A stretch of 24,583 nucleotides of DNA from Saccoglossus kowalevskii (taxonomy: Eukaryota; Hemichordata; Enteropneusta; Harrimaniidae). Made by a program: the position numbers and the translations under genes. The stretch spans positions 374,630 to 399,212 of the forward strand of contig NW_003134838.1 in assembly GCF_000003605.2 (NCBI RefSeq), given 5' to 3'. Positions 11,510-22,032 of this stretch are shown piece by piece. The notes beneath the pieces are model-generated. The model worked only from the letters and a program-made list of their open reading frames with translations, did no database searches and was not told where the DNA came from. Position 1 is the first letter of the stretch. Each line of letters opens with the position of its first letter.

Positions 11510-12157
11510 TAATACACTAAGATATTGGAATAATGGTACATTTAGAAATAAGGTTTATCTCAGTATGACCTTTGGATATTAATAGTATTGTGAATAATTA
11601 TAAATTCCAAATATAATGCAGTCATGTCACAGACATGGTTATGTTTAAAGAAGATCTCGTGTGATAGTTTACGATCGTAAATATATTTACAAGTACGCGA
11701 GTGACGTCACAACCTTGAAATCAATTCTCATCAGATTGTGTTGAAATGACATTTAGCCAGTGATAACCCTTAGTGCAGGCATGGTAACTAGCGGCCTAAT
11801 ACCAAACAACAGTGAACATCATGTATGTCATTATTTGAAATCCGGATGTGTGGAATTGTCACATGAGAAATCGTAAAGTGATACTTCAATAATATTTTCA
11901 TTCATCGTTGAGTGTGAAAACTTAACAAGACATCATGTGGCAATGATTATGTAAACGGAAATGTTAAACGACTGGATTAATGTTTGGGACAAAATCATTA
12001 CACTGTGATTAACTCATGTGTCTTCATGTTAATGACAAGTATTCTATAAAACGCTTTGCTTGTCGCAAAATAAACAAATCGTGTTTGGACGAGTTTGGGC
12101 TTCACCGGGAGCCTCAACTACAAGTAAATTAGAATAAATAAAAGAAGTTAAATATAT

Positions 12158-12160
<3 letters not shown>
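11120..12160. other. Non-coding unit A DNA
   Basis: Matches unit B at 11160-11350 and 11640-12120. I see no exon conserved between the copies, so I read it as intergenic DNA between the VAMP-like gene and the unit edge. Confidence 0.5.
11469..11500. repeat. (AT)16 microsatellite
   Basis: Perfect AT dinucleotide run in unit A, absent from unit B. Confidence 0.98.
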
Positions 12161-12241
<81 letters not shown>

Positions 12242-12244
12242 TTT
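12161..12244. repeat. (ATTT)21 microsatellite
   Basis: Perfect 84-nt tetranucleotide run in unit A, absent at the matching place in unit B (about 21160). Its purity points to recent growth. Confidence 0.98.
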
Positions 12245-12776
12245 TAAAGTGAGCACAAAAAAGTTGTTAGTGTGTGTCTTGCAAAAGAGAAGAATTTGTA
12301 AAATATTATTTTTAACAAAACAGAGATTGAAGACGCAAGTGGAAGTCTGGTATAATGAATATTAAAATAGAAATATACAAGGATGCTCATTTTGTTCTAT
12401 GAAGGACGATTTTATCATTTTGTATATGATATATAACGCTATAGCTTATATAATGCTGGAAATCAATTGCTTATTGACATTAGCACCGAATTCACACATT
12501 GGCCAATGTTTCTATTCCCCCCTTTCCACATGTCATGTATGTATCACAAAATGTAAATATTATGTATAATACGAAGAATTTGTGTCTGGCTGGTTGGGTC
12601 TTTTATTTATCCAATTAGATCATTTTTAAAATGGTTTAGACTGTGATAGTATATGACAAAAATTGTTACAGGTGAATAAGGGGTCAATATTTATGGCCGT
12701 CACAGTTTGCCGTATGAGGTTGTAAGGCCAGACATGTTTTATTCCTTGTTTCTCGAGTTTTTATGAACTTTTTTGA

Positions 12777-13110
12777 GGAGGGCGGAAAAACATAAAATTA
12801 ATTCTTTTTTTCCATTAGATTTGTGTGATTCTCAAATTGTAAGTGAGATCATTGATCGAAGAGAAGAGATGAAATAAAATTTTATTCCATGTGTAACCTT
12901 GTGACTTCGGTACTTTGATCATGATACTCCCAGGAAAATGCAACTTGGATTTGTTATGCGGCGGGCGGTAAAAAATGGAGATAAAAATAATATTTTTTTA
13001 GCATTTTTTTGCGCTTACAAGTCGGCGGGCGCGAGAAATTATGTTGAAATAAAATTTTATTTTTATTTCATTTTTGGCTATTGTTCATTCGGCGGGTTCG
13101 CGAAACAAGG
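12777..13110. repeat. Dispersed GC-rich module in unit A
   Basis: Four cores, ggagggcggaaaaa (12778), gcggcgggcggtaaaaa (12959), gtcggcgggcgcgagaaa (13021) and ttcggcgggttcgcgaaa (13089), lie in AT-rich spacers that themselves repeat (gaaataaaattttatt at 12871 and 13045). It is absent from unit B, so probably an inserted repeat element. The 101-codon ORF over it is not supported as a gene. Confidence 0.5.
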
Positions 13111-14290
13111 GATAATAAAAGTCTGGCCTAATTATGTAATGATTCCCAAGGAACTTGTAAAGCAATTTATTCGACACAGTATTCTTGCAGTCAATATGAA
13201 TGTGATAATGTCTATTACTACTAAACAGTATATCATTCTATGAAAGTCCATTGCTATTTCCTGAATCCTAAATATACGAGTTAGCATAACATAGTGAATG
13301 CCAATTTAAAGAAATGACGCAAACATAGTCATCACAGTTATATTACAGTACAGTTTAAAACTGACTGTAAATGTTTCATGTTAAGTTGGTCACACATCTT
13401 TATCCGCCATATGTAAATATCGACAATCTTTATATCTATACAGCACTATGACACCTGCATCTTGATGCATATTATCCTAAACGTAAAACTAAGGAATGAA
13501 TTACAACATATATACCAAAATATTAACATACATTTTCAATGGTATTCTGTTGTCGGTCGCACAAATAACAATGCAAAGTATTGTTCCTTTCTTTTTTGGC
13601 TAGATTGATAATCATTCTCGCACTTGGTCTAATTTTGTACTATTTTGATTTAATAAATGTAATCATGAAGTTGCTGTATTACCAAAAACAACCATCAAAC
13701 GCCGTTCATGTTTTCGTGTATAATTTAATAATACACGATTGTACATTGACTAATTTTTAGTTTAAGGGTACAAATATTTTACATGTTCAAGCTATTAGTT
13801 TTTATGATCCCACGTCAATAAACCAAAAGTTGACCCTGCCTGTCTATTGTCGTCACCCCTTTCCCATACCTTGTATGTACATTGATCCCGATTTTCCCGG
13901 CATGAATTTCTAAGGGGTATTTTTCGTGAAACCAAAATTGGTAAGGAGTGCCAGGCTAATCAAACAAAACGAAATAAATACATAAACTGTCACAAAAATG
14001 CCTCGCGTCTTATATACAACGTCGTGGGGGTACTGAATTTGAGACAGTTTCCGATTGGTTGAAATTTAAAAGTATAGACGCCACGTGATACAGTGGTGTT
14101 TCCTAACACGGCCTGAAAATAATTTGTTACATTGATTCCGATTCACACCAGAGATACGTCTGTTTATAGCAATGTTTGGGAGATAATCCAGTATTTTTAT
14201 ACTCTTGTATGATTGATTAAGTAATTTAGTAAAAAAGGTATATGCAGATGGTGGTGGACTTGTGTCGCATGATATGACCATCATTCTTAA

Positions 14291-17200
14291 TTAATAGTTG
14301 TAATGATCGAGAGTTGGGTCGCTTCCGCCTCCACTGTTCTCCCAAGGTTTAGTTATTACCACTGCAAAAATAAACATATACTTCATTAATTAAAGATGAT
14401 GCAGTCAGACAAAACTGATGAACATTGTGAGAAATGCTATAAATATGTAGGTCAAAGTGTATCCATGTTAAATCTGTATTTGTTATATATTTAAACATCA
14501 ATATCTGTAAATAAATTGTCAAAATCTCAAAAAAATATAATAAATATTACTTGACAAACCTGATAAATTGTAGTTCAGGTATTTTTGTCATTTAGAGGGG
14601 TGGATGCATTAATTCGGAACACGAGAGAGTTTAGTTAAACTCAAATAGAGAATATCAGTGCATGGGACATGCATATTTATGTGACATGAGCATGAAAACT
14701 ATTCGGTTTTTTAGCTTAAATTCAAACACATACACATACACAAGGTATGCTTGACCTTGGCAGGGGAATATATTATTTTATGGAATAAGATCAACCACTA
14801 AATTAACACTGTTCGTTTAACAACTAATTCACAACTGTTTATTTTTAAGTACTGGAATTGCCAGTAATGAAGTGTTGTAATTCTGGCCCAGTTCAGCAAT
14901 ATGTATATGTTGTGTTTTAAATACAAAATTAATACATTTATAGCTGGATTAAATTTATTTTATAACGATCAAAGGAATGAATGAAGTAATTAAGAATAAA
15001 CATTCAGTCATTAGAAACTATTATTTAAAATGTAACGAGTACAAAAATAACTTACAAACAATAATGAGAACAATAGCAGCAATAATCACCATGACAACAA
15101 CGACCACAAAGACAATTGGTGAACATATCGTCTTCTTATAAAAGGAATGAACAAAATAATTAATTGAAAACGAACCTTCATTCATTAAATATGAAACAAA
15201 AATGTTCAAATAAATAGTTTAGAAAAGAGCATAAACAAAACATTAGTATGTATAGTTGAGGATGCTATAACCACTTGAATAAAATTTAAATTTAATTAGT
15301 CCCATGGATCAACAATATTGAAAAGATGATTGTTATCGTTACTTCCTCTCAAAAAAACACACTGAATAGAATTGTTTGTCGAAGCTCCATAAAGCTAGTG
15401 TCGCTATATTTTCAACGATACTCAATCACAAACAAATATTTCACGTCAACTGTTTGTCAAACATGAACTAATCAATAAAACATATGTAGTAATGGCATTA
15501 GGCCATTGGGGTCGCTACAATAAAATCTTTCTTCAAATTCCAATGTCAAATATAAAGCCTATTGAACGGTGAAAGCGTAAACACATACCCATCTGTTATA
15601 TTCTAGCTGTTATGTTATATATGACTCATCGTTGGATAACATTTAACGTATAACATGTTCAAAAATGTGGAAAATAATCAACGATAATGTAATCAAACAA
15701 ATCATCATATTATTACTATATTGTGAACAAAATTACCTCCCGATTAGTTGAAGATTCTGGGACAGGAGGATCATCTGGAGGAACAAAAAATACTTTTAAA
15801 TCACAAGTACACTCAAGTCGAGTAAGATTCACAAGGTAACGGAAAGTGTGTAGGTGGCAATAATGTGTACATATAGCGACTGTCCAGGCAAGGCGCAAAT
15901 CTTCGTTAATCCCAAAACACCAATTTGCACAATAGCAGACTGCTGTGAATCTTTGGTCGCAAAATATGAAGCGCGTTAAAAACCCTGGTTTAATTAATAT
16001 ATTTGGAAATTTACACCATAAACTCTTTATTTACCTTCCTGATTAATTGAATATTCTGGGAAACTTTGTGTGTCATTCTAGTCAGATCATCTGGAGGAAC
16101 GAAAAATACTTTTAAATGACAAGTACACTTAAGTTAAATAAGATTCACGAGGTAACGCAAATTGTGTATGTGGCAATAATGTGTACATATAGCGACTGTA
16201 CAGACAAGGCGCAAATCTTCGTTAATCACAAAACACCAATTTGCACATTCGCAGACTGCTGTGAATGTTTGGTCGAAAAATGTGAAGCGCATTGAAAACC
16301 TTGGTTTAATTAATATACATTCGAAAGTTTCGATTTTTTTCATAAAATACCATGTTAATATGATGATCGTTTAATCTATTTTTACAAGTTTACATGATGC
16401 ATAGCGATCCATTGTACACAAAAGGAAGATGACTGTAATGACGGGCGACTAGTTGTATGAAACCCACTATGATGTTTGGCAACATTGCTTGACCCTTCTT
16501 GGAGATACGATTATATCATTCCAAGATTTAACATTTTCCAAAGTGTTGCGTCATGAATCGCTTCATGTAAAACGGTTTTAGATAAATTTGAACCACGATA
16601 TCATATAATAATAGAACTTCTTTATGAAACTGATAAACCATATTAGCAATTGTGAAATACTGACTGTTTTCGAAAAAAATATTCATGAACACATGTATGC
16701 ATTGAATAATATAAATCATTTATTTCCTACCTGCTCTGTCAACATAAACTCTCAATTTATCTTCTTCTTTTTCAATAAAAGTTTTTTTAATAAAAGTCAC
16801 ATCGTCTTGCAATTTACTATAAACTCTCCGTCTATCTTGTTCAAGCAATCTTCTCTGTTCATCTTGCGAATCAGACATCTGTTGATACAATTAATACAAA
16901 TGCCAATTTAAATATGCTCTACTGCCATACACCAAAGTTTGAATAATGTCGCCGACCATATTCGTAATAAAAGTACGTCGTTTTGCCAATATTCTTATTG
17001 AAACCATTGTATTTGTATATACCCTTCTTTGTCGATATTTGTATGGGTATACTATCTTACGTTTTTATTTGCATTGAGAATACTCCCCTTCACACACATC
17101 CATATTGAAAATAATGTCTTTTGCCCATAATTATATCGAAAATACTTTCCTACCCTTTTATTAATAAATCAATTTTACATCTTCTTATTGGTCATTCACA

Positions 17201-17549
17201 AATAAAATGTATATATTTTATAGTCATCCCTTTTATAGGCATCTCATATAAGAACACGCTCATTCGCATTTCATAGATTTAGCAGTAATTTAATTAACAC
17301 AGCTGTACGTGACGCCTATTTCAGCGACAACTTAAGAAGTATGTGAACATTTGAGACAATATTTTCATCGTTTGAAGTACTACTGTAACGAATGTAATAG
17401 GTGAGCTATTATATATATTTATGAAGAACGGCGCAATTTGAACACTACTGTGATTATCGAGTGCACGAACATTTTCAGATCTATTTTAGGTGAGAAGGAA
17501 TAGCAAATAGTTGTTTTGACCAAAATAAACTAAATCATTTTACCAACAT
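14291..17549 (-). CDS. VAMP/synaptobrevin-like SNARE, copy B (5 exons)
   Basis: Minus-strand exons: 17549-17544 (ATG TTG, then gtaaaa), 16878-16731, 16090-16035 (exon 3a), 15131-15056 and 14361-14291, all in phase, giving about 118 residues. Exon 2 begins with a second in-frame ATG right after its acceptor, so the true start could be either. The N-terminus is very charged (MSDSQDEQRRLLEQDRRR). The coiled coil then runs KLQDDVTFIKK, EKEEDKLRVYVDRADDL and TRMTHKVSQNIQLIRK. A hydrophobic segment IVFVVVVVMVIIAAIVLIIV follows, then a 22-residue tail VITKPWENSGGGSDPTLDHY-NY ending at TAA. By alignment with copy A and VAMP2 the zero layer is glutamate (KEEDKL). The juxtamembrane basic WWKN-type block of copy A is missing because exon 3a is shorter (18 against 27 codons). 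This is a diverged paralogue, probably a tail-anchored protein of the secretory or endosomal system. No clear AATAAA was seen just downstream. Confidence 0.75.
15728..16330. repeat. Local tandem duplication carrying exon 3 of copy B
   Basis: Two about 300-bp copies, 15728-16013 and 16028-16330. They share the exon, its acceptor and upstream intron such as gtggcaataatgtgtacata and gcgcaaatcttcgttaatc. The pair is much more alike than units A and B are, so it arose later. Copy A has one matching region (6395-6720). Confidence 0.85.
15737..15774 (-). pseudogene. Second version of exon 3 (exon 3b) in copy B
   Basis: This 38-nt segment has a good acceptor (ttgttcctccag) and donor (gtaatt). It has the same phases (1 in, 0 out) as exon 3a at 16090-16035 and would encode DPPVPESSTNRE in place of the coiled-coil end. 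Aligned with 3a, it has lost a net 18 nt by several indels. Its homologous bases (TCCCAGAATCTTCAACTAATC) are therefore read in a different frame while the exit phase is kept. It cannot be spliced after 3a without a frameshift, so it is either a mutually exclusive alternative exon or a dead duplicate. I lean towards dead, because the coiled-coil pattern is lost. Confidence 0.45.
16945..17165. repeat. Degenerate ~31-bp minisatellite in intron 1 of copy B
   Basis: Same motif as in copy A (ccatattcgtaataaaag, caatattcttattgaaac, tccatattgaaaataatg, cataattatatcgaaaat, with ttttgccc spacers) in the same intron. The array therefore existed before the unit was duplicated. Confidence 0.65.
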
Positions 17550-17620
17550 GAGTTGAAGTTGAAGTGATGACTTCTATCTTCAAGTCAATCGCTGGCACAC
17601 ATTTACCTCCAAAATCAGGA

Positions 17621-17634
17621 ATATAATATAATGG
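17621..17634 (-). promoter_or_regulatory. TATA-like tract upstream of copy B
   Basis: Counterpart of the copy A tract (atataatataatgg), about 75 bp upstream of the ATG. Between tract and ATG both copies also keep cctcc(a)aaaatca and aactcatg. Confidence 0.3.
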
Positions 17635-17689
17635 TAGATACGAAATTTCTTTTAAAATTGTTTTTGTGCCAGGCGACAGTTCTGGACAT

Positions 17690-18020
17690 TGAGTGTCACT
17701 GTTGTTTTTCCTGACTTTTTTGTAAGTGCAAGTGCTGACACAGAGTGAATTTGGCCACAGAAGTCATATTCGCGTATGGGACTACATGACAGAGCTGTGT
17801 GGCCATCTCTCTAACAAATGGCAATTTTAATGGGCTATCCTGGCGTCAACCAGACTCGGTCACATTCGTTAGTGAATGAAACTCGGCCAGTGGAATTGGC
17901 CTTCCCATTGAGTCTGTGGCATACTCATCCAGGGTAGGGGGTCGACTTTGATATTCAGCCTAAGGTAGGATTTGAACTTGGGTCTACCGACCATGAGTCG
18001 GATGCGACATCCACGAAATT
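17690..18020 (-). mobile_element. tRNA-derived SINE candidate
   Basis: On the minus strand the segment begins with tRNA-like sequence: CATCCGACTCATGGTCGG resembles an anticodon arm with CAT, followed by AGTTCAAATCC, a good B box. The A-box side looks shortened. A GC-richer body of about 250 bp follows, unlike the AT-rich surroundings. The matching place in unit A (about 8480) lacks it. Family not identified. Confidence 0.5.
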
Positions 18021-18079
18021 GTTTGTCTCCTGTACTATTTCATCAAGCTTTCCAGGATTGGATGTTCGATTTTATTTTC

Positions 18080-19399
18080 AGTTAGTGAAATCTCAGGAAT
18101 GTGTAAATTCAACAATGAAGATATACACTAATTTACATATATTACGATAAACAATTAAACTGTTACATTACTTTTTTAAATGGTTATAACATTTTCTGTC
18201 AGCGATATTTGACGTTAAGTTAAATGTAAATGACTGTTTACTGCCTGAGCAAATAATTGAAAAACAGAGTAAGTAACAATAACAAACTACCATAAATACT
18301 CAAAGCATAGTCAGACATTACTATTTAGGATCATGTCACTAACACTGATAAAATGATTTTTAACCACTATTCTGAACGATATCCATATTCAAAGTTATTA
18401 ATTGGGAATCAATAATTAAAAATAAATTTTGTTTTGATAAAATAGAGAATGACTACACATTTCACCCAGAATCTCTTGAGACATTTTTCTTAAGGCATGT
18501 CCTATGTGATGGTTAAATCTATTTTTAAATATTTGATTTTTGTTTTGTTCTGAAATGCTGGTAAATCTCATTTATAACGAGGAATATGTATCGATTCAAT
18601 ATGAGTTGACATTTTCGCTCAACTTCTTCTTATTTGAATTATTTAACTTATTCGAAGTTGGGTGTGCATCACTTATTGCCTGTTATTGTTTAATTAAGAG
18701 TCTGCTATTGGCGGGTGTTTTATTTAGTATAATAGGGCGTTTTTATTGACAAGTCAGGTAAAACAACTCAATGTACCGTAAATTTCCAATGTATTTAAAC
18801 GTTACAGAAGTACCGGTAATTGAGTCCGAGTTATCGGGTTTTCTGCGAATTTTGTATGGGATCTACGTTAAAATGTCGGGGGTCTTTTAAGGTGTTCCTT
18901 AGTGTTTTCTTTCTCGACTTCAGTTTGAAGCATCGTTTTTGGAAAATTATAACAACACGAAGCCAGTAAAGGGTGAGGTTTTCATGGGGAAGGAAATTAG
19001 TCAGAAGGTCAATGTCGAGATGCTGATTCTAAAATTTCTAATTTCATTTTCTAAATCAAACATGTCACCAGGTTAAAGTATGGCTATGGTATATATATTT
19101 TTTTGTTCATATGACAATAAAGTGTACGGGCGGGTAACAGCTATTAGGAATGTAGACACTTCCGACCGATTTTATGCCGTAAGATACTGTCTACTAGCTA
19201 GGATATATAATAATCAAACCAACCTGGAGAGTAATGTTGATGGTATTATTTTACGAGTAAACTCAAAAGTACGGCATAACAATGAATGGTAACCATGGTT
19301 TGAGTGTAGAGAGTACAGGTGTACCTAGGTTATTTACAAAACACATTTAATCAATATCGAGGTCATTCAAATAAATCGATTTTATGATGCCATACAGAT
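18080..19399. other. Non-coding unit B DNA
   Basis: Matches unit A 10140-11350 in pieces. ORFs of 69-70 codons here (18540-18749, 19080-19292) are not kept in unit A and have no known motif. Confidence 0.5.
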
Positions 19400-20545
19400 G
19401 GTGTAAGTGTTATATTTAGTTGTTTCTTATACAGACGAATAATGCTTATTTCAGTGAGCTTGGGGAACTGTGAACTTTATTTATTTACTTACGTACATGC
19501 GTAAAGTCTACTTGGCAAATTTGGAAAGTTAAATTGGCAGAGTATTGAAGGTGAAATTCCATAATATAATACAAATCACAGATAGAAAATAAGATGTTCA
19601 CAAGAGTAGAGTGTTTATAGTAGAGACATTATAATAATTCTTTTGCATGCCATTTTTATTTTGTATGTGTAACAATATTTTGTTATTATGAATAAATTAA
19701 TGCTGGCATTTTTTAGCATAACCACAGCCGCTATGAATATGCAAACCAAGTTATTTGTATTCTTCTCAACAAAGAAACCGAAACTCTTGTTGTTGTAGTT
19801 ACGTGCAGTTTGGTACCTAAAATGGCGTCACTTTGACCCACGAATTCCGGAAAAATAACAGATTTAGTTTTGACGGCACAGAGAATCTATCGCAGCGTAA
19901 AAATATGTTCGCGTGAATGACACATTCGATTGCAAATATAGTGGATTCAGTGATCAAAAACGAAAATTATCTGATTTATAAAACACGACACTTTATTGCA
20001 ACATCGACTATTTTAAGGCTGCTCGGCAAAGTAACAACCAAGATCATAGAGTTTTCAAAACGTTCGTCCGCAATTAATAAGCCATAAACCCTCCCACTCG
20101 AGGCCAATACACTTCAACCCACCAAAACAATGCTAGTTGAAGATTCCTCCTGGCATATCAAGCGTGAAATAGGGACCGCAAACTATCGAAATGATTTTAG
20201 CGGTGAACTATTTGACATCACGGAAGTCGTTAAAATCGAGGTAAAATTTTCAAAAGTGAAAATCTACGAAATATTCGAAATGGTAGAATTGAAAATAACT
20301 CACCTGTAACTAATGGTATTTCACTTCAAAAACAACACAAAGTTGTAAAATACACTCAATATTACAGATAAAACCGAGAATAAAAAAACGCAACAATTGA
20401 TCATACGTTGTCCTAAGTGGAAAGCGACGCTGTGATTTCAACCTAACATACTAGTACACGCATTCACAGGATGTTTATTGCTAATCCCCACTAAAACAAA
20501 AGGCGTTTCGCGACCGGTGATAGAGGGACTGTGGTATAGCAGTCA
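19400..20545. other. Unit B block with no unit A counterpart
   Basis: This segment of about 1.1 kb replaces only about 270 bp in unit A, which are mostly the (AT)n tract. A minus-strand donor at 20304 (ttacag|gtgagt) is excellent and could end a non-coding first exon, but no coding frame accompanies it. A transposon insertion is the simplest reading; no terminal repeats recognised. Confidence 0.4.
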
Positions 20546-20652
20546 TGTCACATACATATACATATAGACAAAGAGCCATTGCTCGAAACGTCTAGCTATT
20601 TTTAATAGTTATTACTACGATTACCAAAATTATCTTCTATATGTGACAGACA
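20546..20652. mobile_element. Short insertion with inverted ends (MITE-like)
   Basis: Unit A has gtcatgtcacagacatgg. In unit B about 100 bp sit inside this site, bounded by tgtcacat...atatag and its complement ctatatgtgaca. The small size and inverted ends suggest a non-autonomous element. Confidence 0.45.
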
Positions 20653-21379
20653 TGTTTGTGTTTAAGCAAAATGTCGTGTGAGAGTTTGTTTTGATAATCA
20701 TAGATATGTTTATAAACACGCGAGTGACGTCAATATCTTGATATTGATTGTCACCAAAATGTGTTGATATGACATTTAGCAAATGGTAAACCAGCTAGGT
20801 AAAGTCATTATAACTAGCGGTCTAATACCAAACAACAGTGAGCATCATCATTTGAAATTCGACTGTATGGAATTGCCACATGGGAAATCGCAAAGTTATA
20901 ACGTTATACCTCAATCACATTTTAATTCAACATTGAGTGTGACAACTTAAAATGACATCATGTAACAATGGGTATGTAAACGGAAATATTAAACGACTGG
21001 TTTAATGATTTGAACAAAATTATTACAATGTGACTGGCTCATGTAACTTCATATTAATGACCACAACTATCCCAAAAAGTTTGTTTGTCGCGAAATGAAA
21101 AAAATGTTATCGGACGAGTTTGGGCTGCAGTAGGAACTCTTCCTACAAGTAAATTCATTAAAATCATCAGTTAAAATGCGTCATTGGAGTAAATGCGCAT
21201 CTATTCCAGAGAAAAAAAAGCAATCCTGATGAGGGGGATAAATTGACAAGAATTTGAATATATATTACATGCGTCTTTCTTTAAGGTTAATGGTCATGTT
21301 TTGATCAAGTACATACATTCCTGCTTGGTAAATATTACAAGTTTGGCTTATAAAAGTTCACATAATTATGGAAATGAGG

Positions 21380-21407
21380 CTGTAAGGCGAAGTGCTCGCC
21401 TTCAGCA
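21380..21407. repeat. Short hairpin
   Basis: gctg(t)aaggcga, loop agtgc, tcgccttcagc: eleven pairs with one bulged base. Absent from unit A. No run of T follows and there is no gene to terminate. Confidence 0.5.
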
Positions 21408-22032
21408 TGTATGTAAATTATGCAATAATCGCTATAAAACTAGTGTTGTTGAAGCCAATATTTCATGTTCCAACAGATTTATTCTCAACTAAAATTGACT
21501 AACATTATCTACTTTTCAAAAAATAATATACAATCGTTATCGTGAAATTAATATGATGTGACACACTGTAATATAAATGTGCGAAAGAACACAATATCGC
21601 TTCATTATAGTGTTATATTCAGAATAGTAAATATACCAGTTAACAAACTTATGCAACAATTTGAACAAACAACGTAAACATTTAATCACCACAGTTATAG
21701 CAAAATGCAGTTTAACACTGACTGTAGATGTTTAATGCTATGTTGGTCACACATTTGTTTTCGCCACGTGTATATACCGACTATCTTTATACCTATGCAG
21801 CACTATGCTACTTCATCTTGATGCGTATTTTCCTAAGCGTGAAATAAGGTATGAAAAACGGTATTATGTGATCAGACACAAATAAATATGATAAATATTT
21901 AGGGGAATATATATGGTAAATATGACGTTGCTGTAAGATAAATAGGTTGTTGTTATTTTATTTCTGTTATGCAATATTTTGTTTAGGTGTTTTTCCTACG
22001 TTCACTATTTAAGTATTATTAGTTTCTAATGA

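Larger units (their letters stand above)
4700..13830. repeat. Tandem segmental duplication, unit A
   Basis: Long stretches match unit B in the same order and orientation. Examples: aggctaatcgaacaaaa (4707) with aggctaatcaaacaaaa (13953); the whole VAMP-like gene; gtgaaatgctggtaaatct (10506) with ctgaaatgctggtaaatct (18550); the block 11640-12120 with 20640-21140; and 13310-13490 with 21660-21850. Identity by eye is roughly three quarters in non-coding DNA, so the duplication is old. Insertions private to this unit are the Tc1 remnant (to 10113), the (AT)n and (ATTT)n tracts and the GC-rich block at 12777-13110. Confidence 0.85.

Noticed and set aside
12938-13243. 101-codon ORF in unit A
   Set aside because: It lies over a GC-rich repeat module, has no known motif and has no counterpart in unit B.
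14413-14440. CTGATGA...GAAA as a hammerhead core
   Set aside because: The bases between cannot form stem II, and unit A does not keep the motif.
16134-16343. Cysteine/histidine-rich ORFs in intron 2 of copy B (also 15716-15898)
   Set aside because: They come from the locally duplicated intron, and unit A does not keep the frame. The DNA conservation is noted as a finding instead.
17985-18012. Functional tRNA-Met gene
   Set aside because: Only the anticodon-like arm and B box are present; the acceptor stem and a proper D arm are missing.
20591-20612. gctcgaaacgtctagc as a retroelement end or ribozyme piece
   Set aside because: Only the GAAAC/GTC half is present and no partner strand was found nearby.
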